Position numbers and translations under genes: made by a program. The notes below the pieces were generated by a model. That model did no database searches, was not told the DNA's origin, and saw only the letters and a program-made list of their open reading frames with translations. A stretch of 64,000 nt of DNA from Phallusia mammillata (lineage: Eukaryota > Chordata > Ascidiacea > Phlebobranchia > Ascidiidae). Location: positions 15,959-79,958 of the forward strand of contig QLIY01000358.1 in NCBI GenBank assembly GCA_003260075.1. The letters run 5' to 3'. Positions 52,598-63,322 of the stretch are shown here, one piece after another. Position 1 is the stretch's first letter, and every line of letters begins with the position of its first letter.

Positions 52598-55500
52598 CAG
52601 CAGCAGCGGGTAAAACAGGTGTAGCTGCAGGGGCGACTGCCGGGGCGTATTGAGTGGCTCCATATGATTGGGCAGGGACGTACACTACTAAAATAAAATG
52701 GCGATATCAGGAACTGTTGTTTTTAGGGTCGATAAAAGTAAGTCCGTGCTATAGTGAGTTTTTCTACGAATGATATCGAGACTTACCTGTGTATGGTTGA
52801 GATTGCGGGTAGGGCTGGGAAAGTTCAACAATAGGCGGCGTCTGAGCTAAAAAATAAATTTGCAAATGACATTAATCGTTACGTAGAACATTATCAACCG
52901 GTAATGGAAACAAATTTAGCGCATGAGTAAAATTAAGTTTATATTGTAGAGGAATGACTTGAAGTTGGTTTGATCAAATTGGCGGTGCTCATATATTCAC
53001 TCATTAAAGTGGAATTCATTTGGGATTTGAATAATGTAAGTGTAAAAATATCCAGTGAAATGAATCTCATGCGATTTTTAGTTCTGACCAAAACGAATAC
53101 ATGCTAATTGGTCAGTCAGTTATTCAGGCTGACCAATCACAAATCAAAGAATGGAAGACAACACTTACACATGGTGTTAGCAGCATGCCCATTCATATTT
53201 GCGGCAACAGCACATTGGGATTGACTACCTGGGTAGGCTTGATACATTGCCTCAGGTGTGGAACCAACAACCGATGATGACGAGGTCGGTTGGACCATGT
53301 TGACTGCCGCTAGGGGCGCCACTGGGCTCTGGGGTGTGCTCGGAATGCCAGACAACTGGGTGGGATGTTGGTTGGCAAGACCAGTGTGCAAAACTGAAAA
53401 GTAAGTTTGCGATGAATTGCGGATGGTGCAACAAAACTGTTCCATTTACAACAGGGTGTAACTCGACAATAAAGCGTTAATACATTGCAAAGACTGACAT
53501 TCAAAGGTTTAGTTTAGAGTTTAAATCCATTTCTTTTTACTACACTCAATTCTATTACATTTATCAGCATTTATCAAGCGATTTTTAGAAATACCGAATA
53601 ATGATATAAACCGTCAATAATTCAATTCAACACACGTGTTACCTGTCTGGGATGGTAAGACAGCTGTAGCCGGAGCAAGGCCGTTTATAGCTGGTTGCGG
53701 CGCAGCCAGTGAGTTCCATCCAGCAGCTGGGATGACAGTCTATAAAATATTCATTCGTTTTTAAATGTCATTGTTGTTGGTGGGCGTCGGCTTGACGAAA
53801 ATGCAATGAAACATGTACACCTACACCAGCCTCATCTCTACTCTGCTACGATCGTTTAAAACAATTTCACACCATGGTATAGTTACCTGTGGGTATGGCA
53901 GACTGTATGTTCCAACTTGCACTGGTACAGGATTAACTAATCCGTATGTTTGCGCCATCTGCTGCATGCGTCTGATGGCACGTTCCTTATCAGTGTCGGC
54001 AAATTTTACAACCAAACTTGATGATGCTCCCTAGTAAAAATAGTTTGGTCGTTACACAAGTTAAGTTCCAAAGCTTAGTTGCTTAGAACCTAAGACAGTT
54101 GAACGAGTTGCTTAGAACCTAAGACAGTTGAAATTTTGGTTTTTGATAAAACTCAACAGGCTTTCGATTTTGACTCACAGGCATTGTCTGGCTTCCATGC
54201 AGAGAATCAATGGCTGCTCTGGCTTCCTGATTTGTTGAGAGTTTTACAAAAGCACAACCCTTGCTTTGTCCTTCCGGTGTTCTGCAAACAACAATTTAAG
54301 GATGTTGAGTAATGTTCCAAGCCTTATATAGATCGTTGTATTGCAGTGAAGTACGAACCGAAGTATGGTACACTCCTCGATATTTCCAAAGGGTTCAAAT
54401 AGTGCTTGAACGTCTTCTTCAGTTTGTCGTTTTCCTAACATCCCGATGAAGAGCTTTCGGTCTTCTAAGGATAATTAAGACATACGTATTACATCAACCA
54501 TTTTTTATTTTAGATATTTTCAAACATTAACAACCAAACTAGTAAAATTAAAAAAAGCATAGCCTTAACTTACCGCCTTTGTTGACAGTGTCAGCAGGCT
54601 TCACTTGCAGAGGATGGTTCATCTGCAAAAACAAACAGCACTTTAAGCATAACATTGTAAAAGGTTTTCTGGACTATTTATCACACCATTGTACTCTAAC
54701 ATGTATAAACTAAATTTCGTTGACATCAATTTTAACTTTGCTACCTCTTGACAATAAACAACTTGTGGCAAAACCATTCGTAAACTTTTGATCTCAGCGT
54801 TTTGACGATGCAAGGAATAGCAGCTCTAGTTTCAGTCTAGTCACTTGAGTAAACTGACTGGCTTGTGCACATTCAGTTACGAAAGCACAGCTCTATCGAT
54901 CCCAGGCATGCAGGAGGAGAAAGACGCTTTAAATATTCATGAGCGTTGGATATTGATCGACAATTATTTTTGAGTGATTAAAAGACGGCTGCAGTACGGG
55001 GAGTGCACGCTGTGCTTGTATAAGAAAGTGGTCAAAGAAGATTCTAAACCGGAAGACGTAATTTTTCTCAGCTGCCTTATGCGCCTGCTGCTGTATGAAG
55101 ACGTTCATCAATTATTTAGAGTCGTGCGTATAAACGTGGACACAGCGACACTGCAATAAAATTTTACGGGATTCAGGTAGCAGCGTGCACCCGCTACGTC
55201 ATCTGATCAACATGAATTATAAATGACATTTTCATTTGGACGTCAGATGTCCAGACGGACAGTACAAAATAAAATCAGGGGTCGTTAAACCAACATGAAC
55301 ATTCATGCTGTTACTTGTTGTACTAACATAATTGTACCATTATTTCGAGAATTGTTATGATTTTGCCTAATGTTTGCGAAGTTTTGATTTGTTCGCGCAC
55401 TAAAAAATCAACTTTGCAAATCCTTCGGGAAAAACATGACCACCCGAAAGCGTTTTTTTGTGAATTTGACGATCGAAAAATGTTTGAAATTCTGCTACAA

Positions 55501-58446
55501 ATTGGAATTGTTATTAACTCATTTGATACTACTTAAGCGCGGAGATGTTACACTCGATTCAAAGCTGATTGCAAACACTTAAAAAATCTGTCTTCCGCGT
55601 GGTGGCGCCAGGGAAATAATAAAATATTTTTTACGGTGCTAGATGGCGACAAAGCGTTTTGCGGGAAATCTTACGCGGATTGATGACAGCCAACATATTC
55701 CACGCTGTCTGAAGTCCACGCACGATTGTGCCGCAATTACAAACCATCCAAATTAGGATAAAATGTAAACAATGATCAACCATAGGCATTTATGCCCATA
55801 CCATTGAACCGTAAGTAAAACGAAATATTACTTACCCCTGGCAAAGTTTTTCTTTCGTGTAGAGCATTTTGCGCGTTTAAAGCCGCTATCTTCTTGACAA
55901 AGGTAAGAAATGCACAACCTGAGCAAAAAAAACAAAGTCATTTTCACAATGGGGAAATAGATTGGTTACGTCTTATCTCTATCGATTGGAATGTTGTTTT
56001 GTTACGGACAGCCGCTTGTCCTAGGCTGCCCTTGAAATAATAAGAATGGGTAATTGAGTTCAACTGAGGCCAGCTATGAATTCCGGCATATGTAACAGAG
56101 CAAACCACATGGCAAGGTCCAACTACGAAGCTATCTTAAAACATAATTTTGATGAAAAATCAATGTTGTTTGTTTCTAATCAGAACTTTAGCAACCTCAA
56201 GTCCATTTAGCAAGATGACAGAAAGCATCGCAAAATCTTAAGACCGCAAGAGATTACCGATGCCCTGACACAAATAGATTGAAATGCATTTGGGCGAAAC
56301 TAATTGATCCATTGTGGTTCATTATCCAGCGCGGGCAAATCAGGCCAGTTCAACAGCAACCAATGGTTATTGGTAATTGTCCTGGTTACCACACGACGCA
56401 TAATCAAATTTGGGACAAACCTCCACGATATTACTTGTAGTCTGGGTGAGTTTGTTACCATGTGTATAACAGGCCTTTTCTTTTGCATTAAGCAACCCTT
56501 TTTAAGTTAAAAACATCACAAAGCGTTTTAGTACATATTTTTACCCGGGAAACGACATTTATTTCCCCCCCCCCCCCCCCCCCCCCCCCACGTAGTTAGA
56601 AATTATGTGCTAAACATCGCAGTGATTTGATCAACCGCCAACCGACCCTCGAACTCTTCCCATATCAATAATATGTGCTTCCACGATAGATTTCTACACA
56701 AGGATGACGCAAAGGTAACCAGAGGATTATTAATTATTAATGGAATTTATAACTTAGGGTTGCTGAGCGGGCAGTAGTACATGCTCCAAACATGTCATTA
56801 ACCTCCGTCCGGTAGACGAGTGCAAACGCCAACACCGAACACGAGTTGTAGTACCACTTTCGAGTGATTACTAATCTTAGTTTAGTCTCGTGAGGGATTA
56901 CTTGCGTCCGACGACAATAACGGCAAAAGCAAGAAATTAGTGAAAGGCGACATATGTAGGGCAGTGGTTGTCAGGGACGGCTGGCAAGCGCCATCTGCGC
57001 CCGCAAAATCGCAAAAAGACAACAAACGACCATCTGCCTTGAACCGCTGTCCATCGCGCAATAAATGTATGGTCAATGCACCAGATGTCACCCGAAACTA
57101 TAACCAACTTTTTACATTGCAACACACAATGAAGAAGCCTATACTAGATGTTTTCGTGCCTTACTTTTTGAGCAGTTACAAACACGTGAAATCACACACA
57201 TGAAAGTCGGGTTATATCAGATATTTCACCTTTGTTTTTACAAGCAGGTTGCTTAACAGGGATAAGACACTTCAGTATAAAATGTTATACCAATAAAAGG
57301 AAACACACATGTCAAAAATGGATATTTGTGTAATGTATTACGTGTAAGTGCGGTTAAGCAATAGAAGCAAAAGCCTTTCTGATAACTGCTACAGCGTCTG
57401 GAAATCAATAAATTCATTGTGTGCTAACATGAACCTATGCTCGCCTAAAGGCCTTTCCGAAAATCCATGGAAATGGGGACAGAGAAAGGCGACTGCCGTT
57501 ACACGGAACAGATGTCCCTTGGACGCAAAAAATCGATGGATAATTATCTTCCACCAATCAAAAGCTTTTATTGATCAGTGCGCACGTCACTGAGCAACGC
57601 TTTAACGTTTTTCAAAACAACGCTGATGATGTTTTTAAAGCTTTTGTGTTATTATAAAGGATTTCTCTTATGTAGAGGAAACTTGCAATGGATCTAATAG
57701 TATGCTTCAGACAACAAGCCAGTTAGAGTGGACATGGTAATTGTTACTGATCCCCCCCCCCTATGCTTCAGACAACAAGCCAGTTAGAGTGGACATGGTA
57801 ATTGTTACTTAGTGATTACAACAATTACCAAGTGTACATATCCTTTTAAAAAGGATTAAAAACTACTTCCATTAAACACTTACCACATAACTGTTGTAGC
57901 AGTTACAACATTTAATGATATATCAGTGACAACTAGCCAAGTCTTACCCTTGTGCATGCCGGTGTATTTGTCTCTAAGAACAGACAATTCATAGATTTCT
58001 CCAAATGATGAAAAAAGCTGCCGCAATTCTTTTTCTTCCCAGTTCTTTGGAACTTGACCAATAAACAGTTTTATGGCATCATCCTCTTTTTCCATTGGAT
58101 CTGCATTGACAAAAAATTGGCAACATGTAAATATAGTCTGCAAATGATGAAACATGTTGAAAAAGATAATTTTTCACCTTTTATCATTGGAAGTGACAAG
58201 CCGCCCAGGGCATTTATGCTGCAATGTGTGGGATGCATGGCTGAAAGTTGTGTGTGTGGAAAACCTGAGTAAATTAAATATTTTTTTTAATAAACAGATA
58301 ATTCAATCACTGGACACACTCTTACCATGTGGATTAATGCCTGAATCAAGTGATTGGTGGTGCATGGTTAATGGCACAGCTCCGTTTATCATTGGTGAAA
58401 TAGTAGGCTGTATAAATTGAGCGGCACCTTGAACAGCCATAGCCAT
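51747..58446 (-). CDS. CELF: CELF3/4/5/6-type RNA-binding protein, three RRMs
   Basis: Minus-strand exons in coding order: 58446-58326, 58100-57948, 55918-55836, 54622-54574, 54464-54359, 54281-54179, 54030-53887, 53739-53643, 53393-53169, 52846-52787, 52687-52596 (donor lost in a C run), 52226-52083, 51874-51747. Phases agree throughout if the damaged exon gains one base, giving 501 residues, the family's usual size. RRM1 has LFIGQV and GCAFLTF, RRM2 LFIGML and GCAFVKL, and RRM3 LFIYHL and CFGFVSF. After RRM2, [17 protein letters not shown] and RRMQQMA match CELF3-6 rather than CELF1/2 (which have GCSSPMVVKFADT). The end [15 protein letters not shown] is typical. CELF proteins control splicing, translation and decay through GU-rich sites. 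The [10 protein letters not shown] start follows an acceptor, so a 5' untranslated exon lies upstream. It converges with TCF. Confidence 0.93.
52504..52595 (+). repeat. Poly-C run, 92 bases, at a CELF exon edge
   Basis: Perfect C run abutting the CELF exon 52596-52687 on its donor side. The GT donor is replaced by G on the coding strand. Confidence 0.95.
54077..54133 (+). repeat. 29-bp tandem duplication
   Basis: AGTTGCTTAGAACCTAAGAC... occurs at 54077 and 54106 in a CELF intron. Confidence 0.9.
56565..56589 (+). repeat. Poly-C run, 25 bases
   Basis: Perfect C run in a CELF intron. Confidence 0.95.
57701..57809 (+). repeat. Near-identical direct repeat split by C10
   Basis: TATGCTTCAGACAACAAGCC...TTGTTACT occurs at 57701-57748 and 57762-57809, with exactly ten Cs at 57752-57761, in a CELF intron. 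Confidence 0.92.
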
Positions 58447-58968
58447 TCTACAAAACACCAAAAAACAATGAAAATGTGCTTGTGGGTCAAATACCGCAAC
58501 ACATTTTTAACTAAAAGTCACATCCCCAATTGCACAATACCCCACTGACATTACAGTTTTGTTGCAGAGAAAGGAAGTTACAGTTAATCAAGATGTATAT
58601 GCTGTGGGGACAGCCATTTTGGAAGCAGGAAATAGTCTAATCCACAGTACAATGAAAAAGCAATACATCATTCACACCAGCTGTCTCGTACACAGCAGTC
58701 ACTTTTAAAAAGCACTATAAAATGGTTTAAAAAAACTTTATTTTTCATCAATTTAATTCAATTGTGTTTAACACGATACATTATCCTATTGAACCAAATA
58801 CATTTTTTAGTAAATTTGTCCAACCATAAAAGCCGGCCAGACACACTCATTTACATCATAATTAGAGTATAGACTGCACAGTCTTAATAGCATATCATCA
58901 TTACACACATATATACACCATTTACATACATGTATACAAATTATTAAAGTAAAGTATAGATGCCTTAC

Positions 58969-59330
58969 CTGCTAGTTGATTTCTGATACTTAGGTTTCTT
59001 CTAAGTTGTTTCTGTTTAGTACACAATAACAGACAGCGTTAAATTCTTTTGTACAGTGAACTAGATGAATCTCAAAATATCTTGTTCTTTCTTGATTTAA
59101 AATTTTCACGCACCGAAATCACTGCTACTCCGTATAGTAGTGTGCTTTGACCATACACATTCGTCTCCTTATATATGAGCCAGTCGCTCTACTTGTCGAA
59201 CACGGCAGCTGGCTACTGGATACGCTTGAAGAAAAAAGGAACCAGCGTGATTCTCATTAGACTTCCAAATGAATAGCGGGATGGAAGTAAACCAACAATT
59301 ATGTTATTGCGCCTTTGTGTGTACTTACCT
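58969..59330 (-). other. Probable CELF 5' untranslated exon(s) and upstream region
   Basis: The first coding exon of the minus-strand CELF gene is preceded by an acceptor (TTTTGTAG before AATGG, about 58448), so a leader exon must lie upstream. Two minus-strand GT donors fit: CTAGCAG|GTAAGG with exon edge at 58969, and ACAAAG|GTAAGT with edge near 59329. They may be alternative leaders. The 5' ends cannot be fixed from sequence. Confidence 0.4.
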
Positions 59331-60075
59331 TTGTTTTAAATGATTATCAACGCATGTAGAGCACTTACGCACAAAGACTTGCCCTCATGACCACGAAAAG
59401 CACGTGCTGCGCTGATGTAAATAATTGAATACCACAACAGACCCATGCGTGCAGAAAGCTGCTGCATACTTTGCAACGTGTTGTGCTTGTTGGCAATTGA
59501 TCACGACAAAATTTTTATGTGTAGATGTCATGAAGCAATCGCACAGGCAGATAAAAAATGTATAATAAAAAAAACAATCTTCTTGCGAAAATAAGCTTTA
59601 ATGTGTATTATTACCATATTATATAAGTCATCAGGCATCGTGCTGTTGTCATACCAGTGTCAATCCCTGGTTTCCAGTCTCTAAAAACAGGTTGATGTGG
59701 TCAAAAAAGTAAGTGATGAGCATAAGTTTGACTAGAACGGTACCATTTACAAATCTGTAGAAGTACAAAACACACAGCCTACCTACACCATGACGCCTTT
59801 CTGCACGCAATTAATGTTCAGGGCAAAAACCAACCACTCACTCAGAATTTGTGACTAGCCTACTGTTAAAAGTTTCGGACTGATAGACAAATTGAAGGAA
59901 ACTCAGCTAAATGTAAAAACGTGGGTCAAACAGATTTCAGAATCAATAGTATTTAATACGCAAAACTGTAGCTAGCCTACGTAGCATGCCAACTATAAGG
60001 TTTCAACTTTAATTTGTATGTATAATAAGATTGGCACAAAACTCCTTTCAAACATATCCTAATCATAGCCTATAC

Positions 60076-60902
60076 CAGTGGTTCTTAACCTTTTCATAAC
60101 GGCCGAATCCCTACGACAGGGGTTCCCAACTTCCCAACCTTTTTACGATCTCGTACCACTTGGACGCTCTGCACTGCCACGCGTACCACCATAGAGAACT
60201 AATGTGCTCTATGCATGGTACCACTTCTTGCAGCACATTTTGTTCGAATCATATTTAATTTGTTCGAATCATATTTCATTCAACGCTTTTTGAAGCTTAA
60301 GCTACAAAACAGTAGATAATATCTATCAAGAGCAATCATTTGACATAATTAACGCCAACTGTGCCACAGCGTTGTACGGCTTTTCATAGCAAGTAGCAAC
60401 TATGCTTTTGTTGACAATTGACATGACCTNGCCGCCATTTACCTGCTTATTTTTGTTTTAAAATACTTGGTTTATATCATGTATTTACCATCTAATAGCG
60501 CCCAAAAAGCCAGATTAATTTCTAGCTTGCTGCACAACGAGGAGATCACTCATAAGTGTATATGATGTCATAATCTGTATTGTGATGCTTGTGGTACCTG
60601 TTTTGTTCGCATTGTTGGCACACAATAGGCGTACAAAAAGTCTGACACATATGGTTATTAGGCTGGTAATACTCTTTTTAGTACCACAAAAACTGTTTAG
60701 AGCAGTTTAAAACACCCCTGCCTAAGTTTAACCTTCCAGTGTTTTAATATTTGGCAAATACAAATTGCCGTTTTCAACTATAGACCCTAAAGTTTGACAA
60801 AAACGAGTATTTGCATTGTACTTCAAAAAGACCTTCGTCGAACCCCTGATTCGGTGTTGCCGAACCCCTGGGGTTCGATCGAACCCCGGTTAAGAACCAC
60901 TG
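60076..60902 (+). mobile_element. hAT-type element with 8-bp target duplication
   Basis: The ends CAGTGGTTCTTAACC and GGTTAAGAACCACTG are inverted repeats. GCCTATAC flanks both sides (60068-60075 and 60903-60910). 827 bp, no transposase frame. From 60117 it contains a second transposon-like start (CAGGGGTTCCCAAC) and the dispersed repeat shared with 15.2-15.4 kb, so it is probably also a nested insertion. Confidence 0.92.
60540..60715 (+). repeat. Dispersed repeat, copy B
   Basis: Counterpart of 15220-15420, lying within the hAT element at 60076-60902. It ends near AAAACACCCCTG, possibly the far terminus of the inner element. Confidence 0.7.
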
Positions 60903-61315
60903 GCCTATACGCAATACGGAATTCACCGATGTTAGGTAACGATCGATTCTTATCAGTCAAATTTCAATGAGTTTTACCTCAACCCAAGTTAAGTTTAACT
61001 TTTTTTGTCTGTGATTTGTTGTGGTTATTGATTCATGTAAATTATTTAATCATGGCGTGTATCACTATAGTGCTTATTGGCCTTATCGGACCCAGATAAT
61101 ATTTTAGGTCAGACCGAAAAAGAAAGTAAAATTAGGGGCCGATATTTGTTGGACGTAACCAGCTCGAAACCGATCGCATCAAACCCAAAGACGCCTGATC
61201 CGACTTTTTTGTATTTGACTGCTTTCAAGGACAATTTGCAAAACGGTAGGCCTACCTATTTACGCGCACAAAACACTTGTTGTTTGTTTTAAGATGGTTT
61301 GCTATGGTAAAAAAA
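60903..61315 (+). other. Intergenic, repeat-derived
   Basis: No gene seen. About 86 bases at 61193-61278 recur at 61932-62018 inside another element. Confidence 0.55.
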
Positions 61316-61651
61316 TAGGGCTCGCTAAAAAAATGTCATAGTAGCCTATGTTATTCTAACCATGGATTTGCAACTATCTCAGTTCAAATTTTAAAGTTTT
61401 ATATTTGTTTTGAAACTAAACTCATCTCTGTAGCCTAAACTAGAAACCGTTAAACACACAAAATTACTCTGGTAAATGGGGGGGGGGGTAGGGCTCGCTA
61501 AAAAAATGTCATAGTAGGCTATGTTATTCTAACCATGGATTTGCAACTATCTCACTTCAAATTTTAAAGTTTTATATTTGTTTTGAAACTAAACTCATCT
61601 CTATAGCCTAAACTAGAAACCGTTAAACACACAAAATTACTCTGGTAAATG
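61316..61651 (+). repeat. 163-bp direct repeat split by G10
   Basis: 61316-61478 and 61489-61651 are both 163 bases, nearly identical, and separated by ten Gs (61479-61488). Confidence 0.93.
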
Positions 61652-61903
61652 TAAAAAACAAGCAATTCGATGACTGCGTGACCAGTTTTGCAACGAAACG
61701 TTTATACATAGCCTTATAGACAAAGTCTATGTACCGACGGATCGCGCAAAGAGCATGGCGGTTAAGGCTAATAATCAGCGTTATAGGGCGGTGTTTATAA
61801 TCAAAATAATAATAAAACCACCTTATAGACGTAGTCCCTATCCCAGCCTCTGTGTTAATTTAAATAACTGCATGTGCATTTTACATAATCTTTACCTCTA
61901 GGC

Positions 61904-62123
61904 CAGTGCTCTTCAACCGGGGGGGGGGGGCCTCAAACCCAAAGACGCCTGATCCGACTTTTTTGTATATGACTGTTTGCAAGGACAATTTGCAAAACGG
62001 TAGGCCTACCTATTTACGNCTGATCTCAGCTGTATTCCCTTCGTATACCTTTCTTCAGTTGTATACCCTAATTTTGATGCGGTATACACTTGGGTATACA
62101 GTATACCCGGTTGAAGAGCACTG
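61904..62123 (+). mobile_element. Small TIR element with 8-bp target duplication, chimeric interior
   Basis: The ends CAGTGCTCTTCAACCGG and CCGGTTGAAGAGCACTG are inverted repeats. CTCTAGGC flanks both sides (61896-61903 and 62124-62131). The same flank exists uninterrupted near 62296 and 62909, showing the empty target. The inside is a patchwork: left arm, 12 Gs, an 86-base copy of 61193-61278, one N (62019), then the right arm. The interior as assembled is unreliable. Confidence 0.88.
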
Positions 62124-63322
62124 CTCTAGGCTACCAGTCCGTAAACATAGCAACGTTATAGGGCGGCGTTTTATAATCAAAATAACAATAAAACCACTTT
62201 ATAGACGTAGTCCCTATCCCTACAGTTAACTTCTAACCCTACCCCAGCCTCGGTGTTAATTTAAATACCTGCACGTGCATTTTACGTAATCTTTACCTCT
62301 AGGCTACCAGTCCGTAAACATTTGCTATAGCAACGATTTCGTATTTGTGCTTTAAATTGATGATGCCCATCGATCTGGTGGGCAAAACGAAAACAAAATT
62401 ACCGTGGTAGTTTCTTATGCATAAGATTCATTAAGTAGAACGACCTATTTTGCTCAATTCAATCCTAGTTGGAAGAAAACTTTACTAATGTTTATCTTTA
62501 GCCTACTAGTGCGTTATTGTTCAAACGTTTCGACAAATGCTCGTGCCATCATTAATATCTCTCTTTTTACGTCAAATTACTTTATTTTCATCATTAAACT
62601 TATGAACAGATCCGTATATAGTGTTCTAAGGAAGGTTTATTTGAGCAAGGTAAGATTTCTGTTCTTTTTTATGTTGCGCAAATAACGTATCTTATTAATT
62701 CTGGGGGGGGGGGAAAAAGGTTGAAGAGCACTGCTCTAGGCTACCAGTCCGTAAACATAGCAACGTTATAGGGCGGCGTTTTATAATCAAAATAACAATA
62801 AAACCACTTTATAGACGTAGTCCCTATCCCTACAGTTAACTTCTAACCCTACCCCAGCCTCGGTGTTAATTTAAATACCTGCACGTGCATTTTACGTAAT
62901 CTTTACCTCTAGGCTACCAGTCCGTAAACATTTGCTATAGCAACGATTTCGTATTTGTGTTTTAAATTGATGATGCCCATCGATGTGGTGGGCAAAACGA
63001 AAACAAAATTACCATGGTAGTTTCTTATGCATAAGATTCATTAAGTAGCAACGACCTATTTTGCTCAATTCAATCCTAGTTGGAAGAAAACTTTACTAAT
63101 GTTTATCTTTAGCCTACTAGTGCGTTATTGTTCAAACGTTTCGACAAATGCTCGTGCCATCATCATTAATATCTCTCTTTTTACGTCAATTTACTTTATT
63201 TTCATCATTAAACTTATGAACAGATCCGTATATAGGCCTAGTGTTCTAAGGAAGGTTTATTTGAGCAAGGTAATATTTCTGTTCTTTTTTATGTTGCGCA
63301 AATAACGTATCTTATTAATTCT
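62109..63322 (+). repeat. About 600-bp direct duplication split by a G run
   Basis: 62109-62702 and 62719-63322 are nearly identical, with a few indels and substitutions, and are separated by about eleven Gs and five As. A third, partial copy lies at about 61773-61903. Confidence 0.93.

Noticed and set aside
61077-61292. 71-codon frame at 61.1 kb and its partner at 61.9 kb
   Set aside because: The shared stretch is a duplicated repeat fragment broken by G and N runs, not a conserved protein.
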